A stretch of 30,777 bases of DNA from NCBI GenBank assembly GCA_038150305.1, contig JAYOTG010000022.1, positions 1-30,777 of the forward strand. Reading direction: 5' to 3'. The notes below the pieces were generated by a model. That model had not been told where the DNA came from. It ran no database searches and saw only the letters and a program-made list of their open reading frames with translations. Every line of letters starts with the position of its first letter. The first letter of the stretch is position 1. Of this stretch, positions 1-8,585 are shown piece by piece. The position numbers and the translations under genes are program-made. This DNA comes from MGIIa-L3 sp038150305. Its GTDB lineage: Archaea > Thermoplasmatota > Poseidoniia > Poseidoniales > Poseidoniaceae.

Positions 1-20
1 GTCACCCATGTCCACTGAAC

Positions 21-2153
21 ATGGCAGCACCGCGTCTCTTGGCCGTGGCCCTTGTCGCGCTCCTGCTGGTTCCGCTGGCCGGTTGTTTTGCGCCCGTTGA
101 AGGCGTGGCCATCGAAGGTCACGAAGGGCAACTGCTCCTTGAAGGTCAGACGCTGACCATGCCCACGACGGCTCCTGGCCCGCTCGCTGGAGAGGTCGCA
201 CCATGGTGGGAGCGCACAAGCTTGGACCTCGACCGGAACGGCGTCCACGATGCGCTTGACGGTGCACTCGGCCCCGTGTGGATCGGTTTGTCCTACGGCA
301 CCACCGTTGACGAAGGCCACGTGGCGGCGGTGGAAGCCCTCGGCCTTCCTGTCGAATTGGTCGTGCCCGCTGTGGACGCTCTGCTGCTCGGTCAAGTGGA
401 CGCCAGCATGATCCCCACCTTGCGCGCCCTTGATGGCGTGGTCATGGTCGAAGCTTATGGCGAACTGGTCTTTTGGGGCGACGTGCAAACGCCAGCGGTC
501 AAGGCGAGTTCTTCGGCGGTCTACCCAGAGGGCGCGTGGGACCTCGGCGTCAGCGGCGAGGGCATCGTTATCGCCATGGTGGACACCGGCGTGGACAACG
601 AACACCCTGGATTGAACGAGAAATTTGTCGCAGGGTACGACGCCGTGTGCTTCCTGCACAGCGGTGTGCACCAGTGCGTCCTCGCTGGTGGTCGTGCAGA
701 GGACGGTTCCTTTGACCCAGACGACGCTCATCAGCACGGCACGGCTTGCATGGGCATGGCCGCCGCGACGGGCAAGATGGCGGACGGCTCGGACTCAAAC
801 TTCACCGGGTCCGCCCCCGATGCGGCGCTCGTCGACGTGCGCATTGGCACGGACGTCGGCGCCGGGCCCTTCGAGAATTACCTCATCGCACAGGAATTCT
901 ACGAATCGGCCATGAACGGCCTGCAGTGGATCATCGACCACAAAGACGACGCTTGGGCCGGTGCCGACGAATCGGAGCACGGCATCGATATCATCTCGCT
1001 TTCCTGGGGCATCACCAGCCACGAAGGCGGCGGCTCAGACGGCGAGGACATGCACAGCCGTATCCTCAACGAAGCGATGGAAGCAGGGGTTGTGGTCAGC
1101 GTTGCCGCAGGCAACGACGGCCCGGACAACGACGGCCTTTCGGGCATGGGCTCCTCCTCGCTTTCCATCACGGTCGGGGCCACGGACGACAAGGACACCA
1201 TCGACCGTGAGGATGACACCATCGCCGGTTATTCTTCCCGCGGACCCCGTCGCGACAACGGGGACGGCAACCCACTCAACGAACTCAAGCCCGAGGTGAC
1301 CGCGCCCGGCACCAACATCGTGCAGGCCGAGGGGTGCGTGACCAGTGCAGGATGCCACAACGACGTGCCCGGGCAAGACGCGGCCGACAACGGCTACACC
1401 AACCGCGGGTCGGGAACGTCCTACGCCACCCCTTCCGTCTCTGGCATCATCGCGCTGATGATGGAGGCCAACCCCGACCTCTCACCGATGGAGATCAAGG
1501 AGATCCTCAAATTCACCGCTGAACGCCGCGGCGAACCCTCTGCACCCGAGGTTGACCCGTATTGGAACCGTGACTTCGGCTGGGGTATGGTCGATGCGCG
1601 TGCCGCGGTTGAGATGTCCTTCATGCTGCTCGAACAAGGCACCACGGGCTCCATCGACGTCAGCGCACAGGCGCACTTGGACAACGTCAGCCAAACGTCC
1701 TCCCTGGTCACGCTGACCGGACAAGCGTGGGCGCAAGGCGCTCCACTGCTCGCCGTCGAGTACCGCGTGAACGGCGGCGAGTGGCGCTCGGCCTCCTTCG
1801 ACGCAGGCCTCGGCGACCTCGCTTCGCTCGAGCGGTTGACGTGGACGGTGGCCCTCGACCCCTCGGCCTTTGGCGCAGGAGATCACGAGGTCGAGGTTCG
1901 AGCGCTCACCGAAGACGGCGTCTCGCTGAGCAGCTTCGCGACCTTCACGGGCAGCGCCGCCCAATCAGGCGCAACAGGCGGTGCATCGCTCATGACCGTC
2001 GCCTTCGTGCTGTTCGCGATGGCGCTGGCGGGCGTGGTGGTGGTGAAGAGCCGGGCCGACACGCCGCTGCGCTTGTCTGAGGACGCGGACGCCAAGTCAA
2101 ACAGCCCGCCTGCCCCAATCGACGACGACGAGACAACGTCCTCCTCTGCCTGA
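21..2153 (+). CDS. Subtilisin-like serine protease (S8 family), lipoprotein signal plus C-terminal membrane anchor
   Basis: A 710-residue secreted subtilase. Residues 1-22 form a signal peptide ending in a lipobox (LAGC, Cys22), so lipid attachment outside the membrane is likely. The catalytic triad is visible: Asp188 in VDTGVD, His239 in HGT and Ser467 in GTSYATP. The oxyanion Asn365 lies in AAGNDGP. An inhibitor_I9-like propeptide may occupy about residues 85-150. After the catalytic domain an Ig-like region (about 550-640) leads to a hydrophobic helix at about 655-678 and an acidic, Ser-rich tail. Having both a lipobox and a C-terminal helix is odd. The ATG at 21 is chosen because the signal peptide follows at once; only 20 bases precede it, so no promoter can be judged. 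Probably degrades extracellular protein or processes surface proteins (inference). Confidence 0.93.
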   Translation: MAAPRLLAVALVALLLVPLAGCFAPVEGVAIEGHEGQLLLEGQTLTMPTTAPGPLAGEVAPWWERTSLDLDRNGVHDALDGALGPVWIGLSYGTTVDEGHVAAVEALGLPVELVVPAVDALLLGQVDASMIPTLRALDGVVMVEAYGELVFWGDVQTPAVKASSSAVYPEGAWDLGVSGEGIVIAMVDTGVDNEHPGLNEKFVAGYDAVCFLHSGVHQCVLAGGRAEDGSFDPDDAHQHGTACMGMAAATGKMADGSDSNFTGSAPDAALVDVRIGTDVGAGPFENYLIAQEFYESAMNGLQWIIDHKDDAWAGADESEHGIDIISLSWGITSHEGGGSDGEDMHSRILNEAMEAGVVVSVAAGNDGPDNDGLSGMGSSSLSITVGATDDKDTIDREDDTIAGYSSRGPRRDNGDGNPLNELKPEVTAPGTNIVQAEGCVTSAGCHNDVPGQDAADNGYTNRGSGTSYATPSVSGIIALMMEANPDLSPMEIKEILKFTAERRGEPSAPEVDPYWNRDFGWGMVDARAAVEMSFMLLEQGTTGSIDVSAQAHLDNVSQTSSLVTLTGQAWAQGAPLLAVEYRVNGGEWRSASFDAGLGDLASLERLTWTVALDPSAFGAGDHEVEVRALTEDGVSLSSFATFTGSAAQSGATGGASLMTVAFVLFAMALAGVVVVKSRADTPLRLSEDADAKSNSPPAPIDDDETTSSSA

Positions 2154-2192
2154 CCCCCACGCCTTGAAAAGCGAGTCCGGAGTCGGTGGCGC

Positions 2193-3338
2193 ATGCGGAC
2201 GTACGCCGAACGTGCCCGGGCCATCCAGCCCACTGGCGTTCGCAAAATGTTCGATTTGGCCGGAGAGGACACCATTTCCTTTGGTCTGGGCGAGCCGGAT
2301 TTCCAGCCCCCGCCCGTGGCCATCGAAGCCTTCCATCAGGCGATGTTGGACGGTCGGAACAAGTACACCACCACTGCAGGGCTTCCTGCCCTGCGCGAGG
2401 CCATTGCCAAGGGATGGGACGCCTATGCGCCAGGGATGACGGCGGACAACGTGTGCATCACGATGTCCGGAACCAACGCGCTGATGAACCTCTATCTGAC
2501 CCTGCTCGACCCCGGGAGGAAGGTCCTCCTCCCCGAACCGTACTTTCCACTGTACGGTCCTGACGCCACCTTGGTGGGCGGAAGCGCGACCTACTACCCG
2601 TGCCGGTTTGAGCACGAGTTTGTCCCTCAAGTTGAGGACCTCGAGGCGCTCGTCGACGAGGACACGGTGGCCGTCCTCTACAACTTCCCGTCCAACCCGA
2701 CCGGGGGCACCATCAACGCTGGACAGCGCGATGCGCTGCTCGAGTTTGCCCGGAAGCACGACCTGTGGATCATCAGCGACGAAGTGTACGATCGCATCAT
2801 CTTCGAGGGCGAGCATGTCTCTTTCTTGGGTGCAGGCTACGACCGCGTCTTTGTTGTGAATTCCTTCTCCAAAACCTTCGCCATGACCGGCTGGCGCATC
2901 GGGTACGTCATCGCGGAGAACGTCGAACACATGAAGCAGGTCACGAAGATTCAGTACTACCTGACCGCCTGCCCCAACGACGCGATGCAGTACGCGGTGC
3001 TGGCGGCCATCGAGCAAGCCTCGGATTATCCCGACGTGCTCGCCAAAGAATTCCAAGCGCGTTGCGACCTGATCACCGATCGCCTCAACGCCATGCCCGG
3101 TGTGCAGTGCCACCGTCCCAAGGGTTCCATCTACGTCTTCCCGAAGGTCGAGGTCCCAGGATACACCAGCGAAGAGCTCGCCCTCGAGGTCCTCAAAGAC
3201 GGCGTGTTGTGCTCACCGGGAACGGCCTTCGGGCCAAGCGGCGAAGGGCACCTCCGCTTCGCCTACACCATTGGCCGCGAGGACATCGCAAAAGGCATGG
3301 ATGTGTTTGAGGCCACCCTCCACCGGCTCCGAGGTTGA
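2193..3338 (+). CDS. PLP-dependent class I/II aminotransferase
   Basis: A 381-residue fold-type I aminotransferase of the aspartate/aromatic family (COG0436-like), of normal family length. The PLP Schiff-base lysine is Lys227 in SFSKTFAMTGWR. Asn168 lies in NPTGG, the SDEVYD motif supplies the cofactor-binding Asp and Tyr, and Arg355 in HLRFAYT is the expected substrate-carboxylate arginine. It acts in the cytoplasm, transferring an amino group between an amino acid and a 2-oxo acid; the exact substrate cannot be read from sequence. It follows the protease by 39 bases, and its TGA overlaps the next gene's ATG (TGATG). A TTGAAAAG stretch about 25 bases upstream of the ATG could be a weak TATA element of a near-leaderless transcript. 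Confidence 0.95.
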   Translation: MRTYAERARAIQPTGVRKMFDLAGEDTISFGLGEPDFQPPPVAIEAFHQAMLDGRNKYTTTAGLPALREAIAKGWDAYAPGMTADNVCITMSGTNALMNLYLTLLDPGRKVLLPEPYFPLYGPDATLVGGSATYYPCRFEHEFVPQVEDLEALVDEDTVAVLYNFPSNPTGGTINAGQRDALLEFARKHDLWIISDEVYDRIIFEGEHVSFLGAGYDRVFVVNSFSKTFAMTGWRIGYVIAENVEHMKQVTKIQYYLTACPNDAMQYAVLAAIEQASDYPDVLAKEFQARCDLITDRLNAMPGVQCHRPKGSIYVFPKVEVPGYTSEELALEVLKDGVLCSPGTAFGPSGEGHLRFAYTIGREDIAKGMDVFEATLHRLRG

Positions 3339-3931
3339 TGCCCATGTCGATGGTTGGGGTCGGTGTTCGGCTTCTTGTCGGGATGTTGCTCGGTCACCTG
3401 TTGCCCCGCTTGCCGATGCTCATCTTGTGCCGAACCAAGGGCTTCAACCTCAGGTTCGCGCCACACCCTGCTCCTCCTCGGCTTGGTCCGCACCTGACGG
3501 CCCGCGTGTTGCTCATGCGCCGCTTGTGGTGGGGCGTGCTTCCACTGACCCTCCTACCGTTGTTGTTTGGTGCGGCAAGCCTCAGGAGCGGAGATCCAGC
3601 GTTCGGGTTCGGCCTGTGGGCGGGTGCCGGATGGACGGCCATTCAACGCCTCGTGGCGTTGACCGACCCCGACACGGTGCCGATTTCGATGACCACAGCG
3701 CTGCGCTTGCAGGCGGTCATGAACGCCTGTGATGACGAACAGGCGTGTTGTGCTCATCCAGAGCCGGTGTGGGAGGTGATGGGCGTCCGTTGCGCGGCGT
3801 GTCGCACCGAACTCGACCCGATGCCTCGACCCGACCTCGGGCGGCCTCGGAGCGAGCGCTGGCCGATGGCCATGCTCCGCTTGTGGCTGGCCGACGGCCA
3901 CGCGTTGGGGCCGACGGAATCCGATGCCTAG
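3338..3931 (+). CDS. Unrecognised small membrane protein with C-terminal Cys/His cluster
   Basis: I do not recognise this 197-residue protein. The ATG at 3338 overlaps the aminotransferase stop (TGATG), so the two are probably translationally coupled; a TTG one codon upstream is less likely. The N-terminal half has about three hydrophobic stretches (roughly residues 5-30, 60-82 and 88-105). The C-terminal part has Cys131, Cys137, Cys138 and His140, followed by Cys152 and Cys155 (CAAC). This spacing resembles a small zinc-binding knuckle. It could be a membrane-tethered zinc-ribbon protein, but no function is assigned. That the frame is coding is supported by its length, GC-rich third positions and coupling. 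Confidence 0.65.
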   Translation: MPMSMVGVGVRLLVGMLLGHLLPRLPMLILCRTKGFNLRFAPHPAPPRLGPHLTARVLLMRRLWWGVLPLTLLPLLFGAASLRSGDPAFGFGLWAGAGWTAIQRLVALTDPDTVPISMTTALRLQAVMNACDDEQACCAHPEPVWEVMGVRCAACRTELDPMPRPDLGRPRSERWPMAMLRLWLADGHALGPTESDA

Positions 3932-4002
3932 GTCCAAGGTCGCTCTGGTGAACGCGTCGAAACGGACCAACCTCATAGCCTGTCCAAGGTCAGAGCGATG
4001 GG
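3932..4002 (+). repeat. Short intergenic direct and inverted repeats
   Basis: The 71-base gap holds two copies of GTCCAAGGTC (3932-3941 and 3982-3991), exactly 50 bases apart. It also holds an inverted pair, TCGCTCTG (3940-3947) and CAGAGCGA (3991-3998). The repeats flank an AT-richer core containing CCTCATAG at 3971-3978, about 27 bases before the next ATG, which could act as a weak TATA box. Function is unknown; an operator or a hairpin in the transcript are both possible. Confidence 0.4.
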
Positions 4003-5121
4003 ATGCAGCCGCGGCGGGCTCCTTTGCTCCCACGGCTCTGGCTAAGTTTCATCCTCTTGCTCCAGGTCTTCGCCACGCCCTTCGTTGCGTTCAGTTTGAC
4101 CTACTTGCTTCAGTTTGAATGGAACGATGCGCAAGCTTCCCTTCAGTTCCGATTTGACATGATGCCGTGGATCACCGCGGCTTCCCTGAGTTACGGGATG
4201 TTGGCCTTCGTTTTGGCCGCGGTGTTCGGGGGCTGGCGTCCCCTTCCGGTGGTTGAACGCGGCGGCTGGGCCGCGGCCTTGGGCTTCTCACGCGCACCGC
4301 GTCAGGCGGACCTTATCCGAAACGCCCGTCACGATTACGCCCAATCCAGCCATGGACGCCTGGCCCTGCTCACGCACGATCGCATTCAGCAGGGCCATCC
4401 AATCACGGTCACGCACGGTGGGCTCATCCTCCTCGCCGTCCCCTTCCAGACCGTGCTGGTGGTCCTGCCCATCGCGCTGATCGTGGCGATGCCGGACGGC
4501 TTGGTGCACGAAGATCGGCGGTTGGTCATGGCCTTCCTGCTGTACGTGCTTGCGTTGCTGTTTACCTTCCGCATCTACCACCTCTTCGCCGCTCGGTTGG
4601 TCGGCGCGGCCGCCACCATGCGTCGATTTCTGATCACCGTGACCCGGCTGTCCAACCTCGCTCCAATCTTCGTTCTGTGGTTGTTGGGTCGATTGGCCAG
4701 CACCATTGTGCTCGCTTGGTTTGGCAGTGACGTTGATCTCACCATGAACCTGGAGCAAGCGGTGTTCGGTACGCTCCTCGGCGATGCCGTGGTTCCGGAC
4801 AGTTCCTTCCTGGACCTGATGACGGCCCTCGCCGTGATTCCGCTGTCCGTGCACGCCACGCTGGCCTGTTTGGAAGGCGGTGGCCTGACCGTGCCACGCT
4901 GGCTCAGGCCCTCCGAGGAGGGGCAAGAGCGTGCCGTGGAGCAGGCTGCTCAACGACGTCACGACCGGTTTCAAGCCATCGTTGAAGCCGTTCAGCCTCG
5001 CGTTCCACTTCCGGTCCAAACGGGGCTTGCCATGGCTGCAGGTGACGCGTTGGAGCCGCTAGAAGGCGAACCTCTCGATGAGGAAGACACTCCCGGTTTC
5101 GCCGTCCGTGGCCTCGGTTGA
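4003..5121 (+). CDS. Unrecognised polytopic membrane protein
   Basis: A 372-residue integral membrane protein of unknown function. Hydrophobic segments appear at roughly residues 12-38, 52-74, 138-164, 170-195, 218-240 and 268-290. A soluble basic loop lies at about 85-135 and a charged tail (about 300-372, rich in Glu, Gln and Arg) is probably cytoplasmic. No catalytic or transporter signature is visible. The ATG at 4003 places the first hydrophobic stretch right at the N-terminus (MQPRRAPLLPRLW), consistent with a signal anchor. No good Shine-Dalgarno sequence precedes it, so the transcript may be near-leaderless from the TATA-like element about 27 bases upstream. Confidence 0.7.
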   Translation: MQPRRAPLLPRLWLSFILLLQVFATPFVAFSLTYLLQFEWNDAQASLQFRFDMMPWITAASLSYGMLAFVLAAVFGGWRPLPVVERGGWAAALGFSRAPRQADLIRNARHDYAQSSHGRLALLTHDRIQQGHPITVTHGGLILLAVPFQTVLVVLPIALIVAMPDGLVHEDRRLVMAFLLYVLALLFTFRIYHLFAARLVGAAATMRRFLITVTRLSNLAPIFVLWLLGRLASTIVLAWFGSDVDLTMNLEQAVFGTLLGDAVVPDSSFLDLMTALAVIPLSVHATLACLEGGGLTVPRWLRPSEEGQERAVEQAAQRRHDRFQAIVEAVQPRVPLPVQTGLAMAAGDALEPLEGEPLDEEDTPGFAVRGLG

Positions 5122-5144
5122 GGGTTGGACAGGCCACGGCGACC

Positions 5145-5152
5145 TTCATATG
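5145..5152 (+). promoter_or_regulatory. TATA-box-like promoter element for the large surface protein
   Basis: TTCATATG is centred about 34 bases before the ATG at 5183. This predicts a transcription start about 8-10 bases before the gene and therefore a very short leader. It also supports the 5183 start over the longer reading frame, which would begin upstream of this promoter. Confidence 0.5.
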
Positions 5153-5182
5153 CCCCTCCTGTGTCGCTCAACTGTGACTTCC

Positions 5183-8100
5183 ATGTCCCACCGTCGAGCC
5201 TTCCTCCTTGTGGGCCTTCTTCTGTTGAACAGCCTCGCTCTCGTGGTGACGGCGCAAGGCGCTCAGGGGCGCGGCGGCAGCAAGGACGACTTCCTTGTCA
5301 ACACGATTTCTGTCGGGAACCTCTCCTCCCCCACGTCCACGTGGATCCAACCCGATGGCGCCACGATGCCCTACGTTTTCATGGACGACTCCGTGGAAAT
5401 TTCGGTCGAGATTCGCCGCCTCGGAAACGCCCAACTCGGTAAATCAGCACCTGTCACCCTCGAAGTTGTGCACCCCATCGGTTACGTGATGCAAACGTGG
5501 TCATGGAACACCAGCGAACTGATCGGTTCCATCGGTTCCGACACCCAATCTGTGGTGTGGACGCCAGACGTGGCTCACTCCATTCTGAACACCTCCACCA
5601 ACGAACTCCACGGCGGCCTCATCCTTCGCGCTTCCGTGGATTATCCGCAGGACGATCGTAACGAAAACGACGTCAAGGAGCAAGCTGTTCCCGTCGCGAT
5701 TCAGTCCGATTCGATGGACGGCATCGCAGGAACCAGCCTTGGCTTCATCCCTGGCCGCTACCAAGCCAGCGGCGGAGGTGCCGTTGGAGCAGGCAGTTGG
5801 ACCACGGCCGGGACCGACGAAAGCAACAGTGACGTGGGCAGCAAGCACTGGCGGCATTCGCAGCCCGGGTCGAACTACCCGTCCAGCGCCTACGACCGGC
5901 TCGTTCGTGGCTTCTTCACGACCACGCAGGACTGTGGACCAGGCGCTGCGCTCGACGGTGAACTTTCCAACGTGTACCAGATTTACGCGTGCCGTGACGC
6001 CTTTTACTCGAACAATTTCATCTCAACGCAGTTCCATGTCCGAGCGTGGGGTGCGACCAACAACGGCGACGCCGTCTCCATTGAGATGTGGCGCCCACCC
6101 GGTCAATACAACGACCCCATGCAGTCGCTCCACTGGAACCTGAGCAAGGGCGCACCGGCCAGCGGTTCAGGCGATTGGACCAACCTTTCGTGGGACCCTC
6201 AGATGGATTGGGCACAGATTCCAACCCTCAGCAACCCTGACATCTTCCTCGGCGGCAACACGTGGTACTACGGCCTCCTGTTCTACTCGGACAGCAGCGG
6301 TGCCAGCGAAGGCATGCACGTCGACGACTTCATCCAGTTCGGCATCAGCAAGGTCGATGAGTTCACCTTGGACGTGGACTGCAATAACCCGGAGAGCGGT
6401 TTTGCCTCGCCGCCAAACGGTTTGCTGGTCCTGAAGTGTGACGTCACCAACAACGGGTACAAGCCGGCCCCTGTCCGCGTGTTTACGGAGGTCAGCAACG
6501 CCTCGTGGATGAGTCCATACCTGCAGATCCGCATCGACGCGGACCTCAACCCGAACGACCACGACAACAACGTCATCCTCCAGAACTTTGACGCCGGCAT
6601 GACCACCAGCGTGTGGCTCAACCTGTCCATTCCACCCGGCGCCGACGTGCAACAGCAGGACTGGAACGTGACCTTCTACGACCACACCAACGGCGAGATG
6701 AAGGGCATGCTCACCGTTCCGGTGGGCGTGACCGAACAACACAGCGTCCAACTCGACAGCAACACGGCGTTGCTCGCGGACACCCTGCTTCCCGGCGAGT
6801 CCGGGCTCATCCCGTTCCGCTTGCAAAACACCGGCAATCGGGATGCGAACTACCGATTGAGTGCGGTCTTTTCCGAAGCGGACTGGACCGGACTTGTGGT
6901 GAACGACACCGGTGTGATTGTGCCGCTTCCGATCAACCTGAACAAGGGTGAATCGATGGACCTGCACCTCAACGTGACGGCCTATGAGTTGGCGACGCCA
7001 GGGACGGTGTCCTTCAACCTCCGCGCCACCTGCCCGACCTGCAGCGGTGCCCTGTTTGGCACCGATGTGCTGGTGCGCAACGTCGAGATTCCCGTGCTCC
7101 GTTCGCTGACCTTCACCTCCGAAGAGGACCAAATCAGCGGCGCTGCCAACGGCCAAGCCCGCGTGGTTCCCCTGACGCTCATCAACACTGGAAACGCCGA
7201 GGAGCAGTACACCTTCGAACTGCAGCAGTCCAACTGGAGGCTGCAAGCTGAGTTGCTCACCGAACAAACCCCTCTGCTTGACCCCTGGGACGGCGAGGCT
7301 AGTGTTGCCCTCAAGTTCAACATGCCACTGGGCCTTGAACCCGGATTCTACACCGCGACGGTCGTTGCTCGAAACGTGGACGATAACACCGTGGGGCAAT
7401 CCCTCCAAATCGCGGTCGAAATTCTGGACACCGCGGCCGTGACGGTCCTCGACGAGGACGCCGACCAATCCTACATCCCCGGAGACCCTGCTCAATCGAT
7501 GGAATTCGAGATCCGCAACGACGGCAACAAGGCGGACCGGTTCGACGTCAGCCTCGTGGTGCCGGAGGGCATGGTCGCTGAGGTCGGCTGGGAGGTCAGC
7601 CCGTGGATTGCGCCGGGGGCCTCTGAGAACGTGAGCGTGAGTTTCTCCTTCCTCCCAGGCACCGAGGGTCAACTGCAGTTGGGCGTCACCGCCACATCGC
7701 AAAACGACCCTTCCATCTCCGCAACGGGCAACGCCCTGTACCGCGTGGGTTCGCAAAACTGGCTGCGCATCCCCTCCGTCATCCCGCTCGAAATCGACAC
7801 GGCTGATGCGGACCACGTGATGGAACTCACCGTGCGCAACCAGTACACCACCGCTCAGGCGGTCGCCATGGAACTCGTTGCCGGTGAGGCTGGCAGCTAC
7901 ATGCAAGTGCGCATCAACTCACAGGACCGCAACTTCGTCCTTCAGGTCGGTGAAGAGCGCAAGGTCACCGTGGAGCTTATCATCTCTGAGACGACGCTCG
8001 ACAACCTCGACGAGGACCGTAAGACCGTCAACTTCACCGTCTGGGCACGCTCAGAAACCGTCAGCGATGCAGCGGACGCACAGATGACCGTCACCATGGT

Positions 8101-8521
8101 GCGGACCGCGCCGGTGGACACGACTGGCGACGAGGCTGAGGGCGGCGGCGGCGCCGTCCGCAACGTCATCATGATCCTCCTGACCGCTGGTGTCGTGGTG
8201 ATCGGCGCCTTGGCCGTGATGCGCATCATTGGCGGCATCGAAGAGGACGCCATCGACGACTGGGCGGACGACGGCTACGAGGACAGCCTCCAGGCGACCT
8301 ACGCAGGCGTCAAGGCAGCCCCGGTCATCCCCGCCGAGGCGCCACCCGCAGGCGCCCCGCCGGCAGCCCCTGCGCCTGCTGCGCCCGCACCTGCCCCTGA
8401 GGCTCCAGCGCCCGCTCCCGCGGCACCGCCAGTGCCCGCAGAAGGCTTGCCTGAGGGGTGGTCCATGGAACAGTGGCAGACCTACGGGCAGATGTGGCTC
8501 GAACAAAACGGCCGTGCTTGA
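5183..8521 (+). CDS. Large secreted surface protein with Ig-like (CARDB/NEW3-type) repeats and C-terminal anchor
   Basis: A 1112-residue exported protein. The frame is open back to 5078, but the ATG at 5183 is preferred: a clean signal peptide (MSHRRAFLLVGLLLLNSL) follows it and a TATA-like box sits 34 bases upstream. The ectodomain has an early Ig-like domain, a middle region (about residues 200-400) rich in Trp, Tyr and Gly that may be a lectin-like sandwich, then several beta-sandwich repeats carrying phrases such as 'NTGN' and 'RNDGNKADRF'. These resemble CARDB or NPCBM-associated NEW3 domains. A transmembrane helix lies at about residues 995-1018. The cytoplasmic tail has an Ala/Pro-rich linker and ends with LPEGWSMEQWQTYGQMWLEQ. 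Likely a cell-surface binding or structural protein (inference). Confidence 0.85.
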   Translation: MSHRRAFLLVGLLLLNSLALVVTAQGAQGRGGSKDDFLVNTISVGNLSSPTSTWIQPDGATMPYVFMDDSVEISVEIRRLGNAQLGKSAPVTLEVVHPIGYVMQTWSWNTSELIGSIGSDTQSVVWTPDVAHSILNTSTNELHGGLILRASVDYPQDDRNENDVKEQAVPVAIQSDSMDGIAGTSLGFIPGRYQASGGGAVGAGSWTTAGTDESNSDVGSKHWRHSQPGSNYPSSAYDRLVRGFFTTTQDCGPGAALDGELSNVYQIYACRDAFYSNNFISTQFHVRAWGATNNGDAVSIEMWRPPGQYNDPMQSLHWNLSKGAPASGSGDWTNLSWDPQMDWAQIPTLSNPDIFLGGNTWYYGLLFYSDSSGASEGMHVDDFIQFGISKVDEFTLDVDCNNPESGFASPPNGLLVLKCDVTNNGYKPAPVRVFTEVSNASWMSPYLQIRIDADLNPNDHDNNVILQNFDAGMTTSVWLNLSIPPGADVQQQDWNVTFYDHTNGEMKGMLTVPVGVTEQHSVQLDSNTALLADTLLPGESGLIPFRLQNTGNRDANYRLSAVFSEADWTGLVVNDTGVIVPLPINLNKGESMDLHLNVTAYELATPGTVSFNLRATCPTCSGALFGTDVLVRNVEIPVLRSLTFTSEEDQISGAANGQARVVPLTLINTGNAEEQYTFELQQSNWRLQAELLTEQTPLLDPWDGEASVALKFNMPLGLEPGFYTATVVARNVDDNTVGQSLQIAVEILDTAAVTVLDEDADQSYIPGDPAQSMEFEIRNDGNKADRFDVSLVVPEGMVAEVGWEVSPWIAPGASENVSVSFSFLPGTEGQLQLGVTATSQNDPSISATGNALYRVGSQNWLRIPSVIPLEIDTADADHVMELTVRNQYTTAQAVAMELVAGEAGSYMQVRINSQDRNFVLQVGEERKVTVELIISETTLDNLDEDRKTVNFTVWARSETVSDAADAQMTVTMVRTAPVDTTGDEAEGGGGAVRNVIMILLTAGVVVIGALAVMRIIGGIEEDAIDDWADDGYEDSLQATYAGVKAAPVIPAEAPPAGAPPAAPAPAAPAPAPEAPAPAPAAPPVPAEGLPEGWSMEQWQTYGQMWLEQNGRA

Positions 8522-8542
8522 GCGCGACCGGCTTTGGACGCA

Positions 8543-8558
8543 GGGTTGAAGGCAACCC
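8543..8558 (+). promoter_or_regulatory. Inverted repeat upstream of the thermosome gene
   Basis: GGGTTG-aagg-CAACCC is a perfect 6-bp dyad with a 4-base loop. It begins 43 bases and ends 28 bases before the chaperonin ATG, where a core promoter or operator would lie. It could also be an RNA hairpin at the end of the upstream transcript; there is no U-tract, so a classic terminator is not supported. Confidence 0.4.
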
Positions 8559-8585
8559 CGCCCTCGCAAGCATCGAGGCGACCTC

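Noticed and set aside
2097..3113. 338-codon minus-strand ORF opposite the aminotransferase, and similar long antisense ORFs opposite the surface protein and thermosome
   Set aside because: Shadow frames caused by third-position GC bias; the sense-strand proteins are clearly real.
5078..5182. Longer N-terminus of the 1112-residue surface protein (start at 5078)
   Set aside because: It would overlap the preceding gene and place 35 residues before a clean signal peptide; a TATA-like element at 5145 fits the ATG at 5183.
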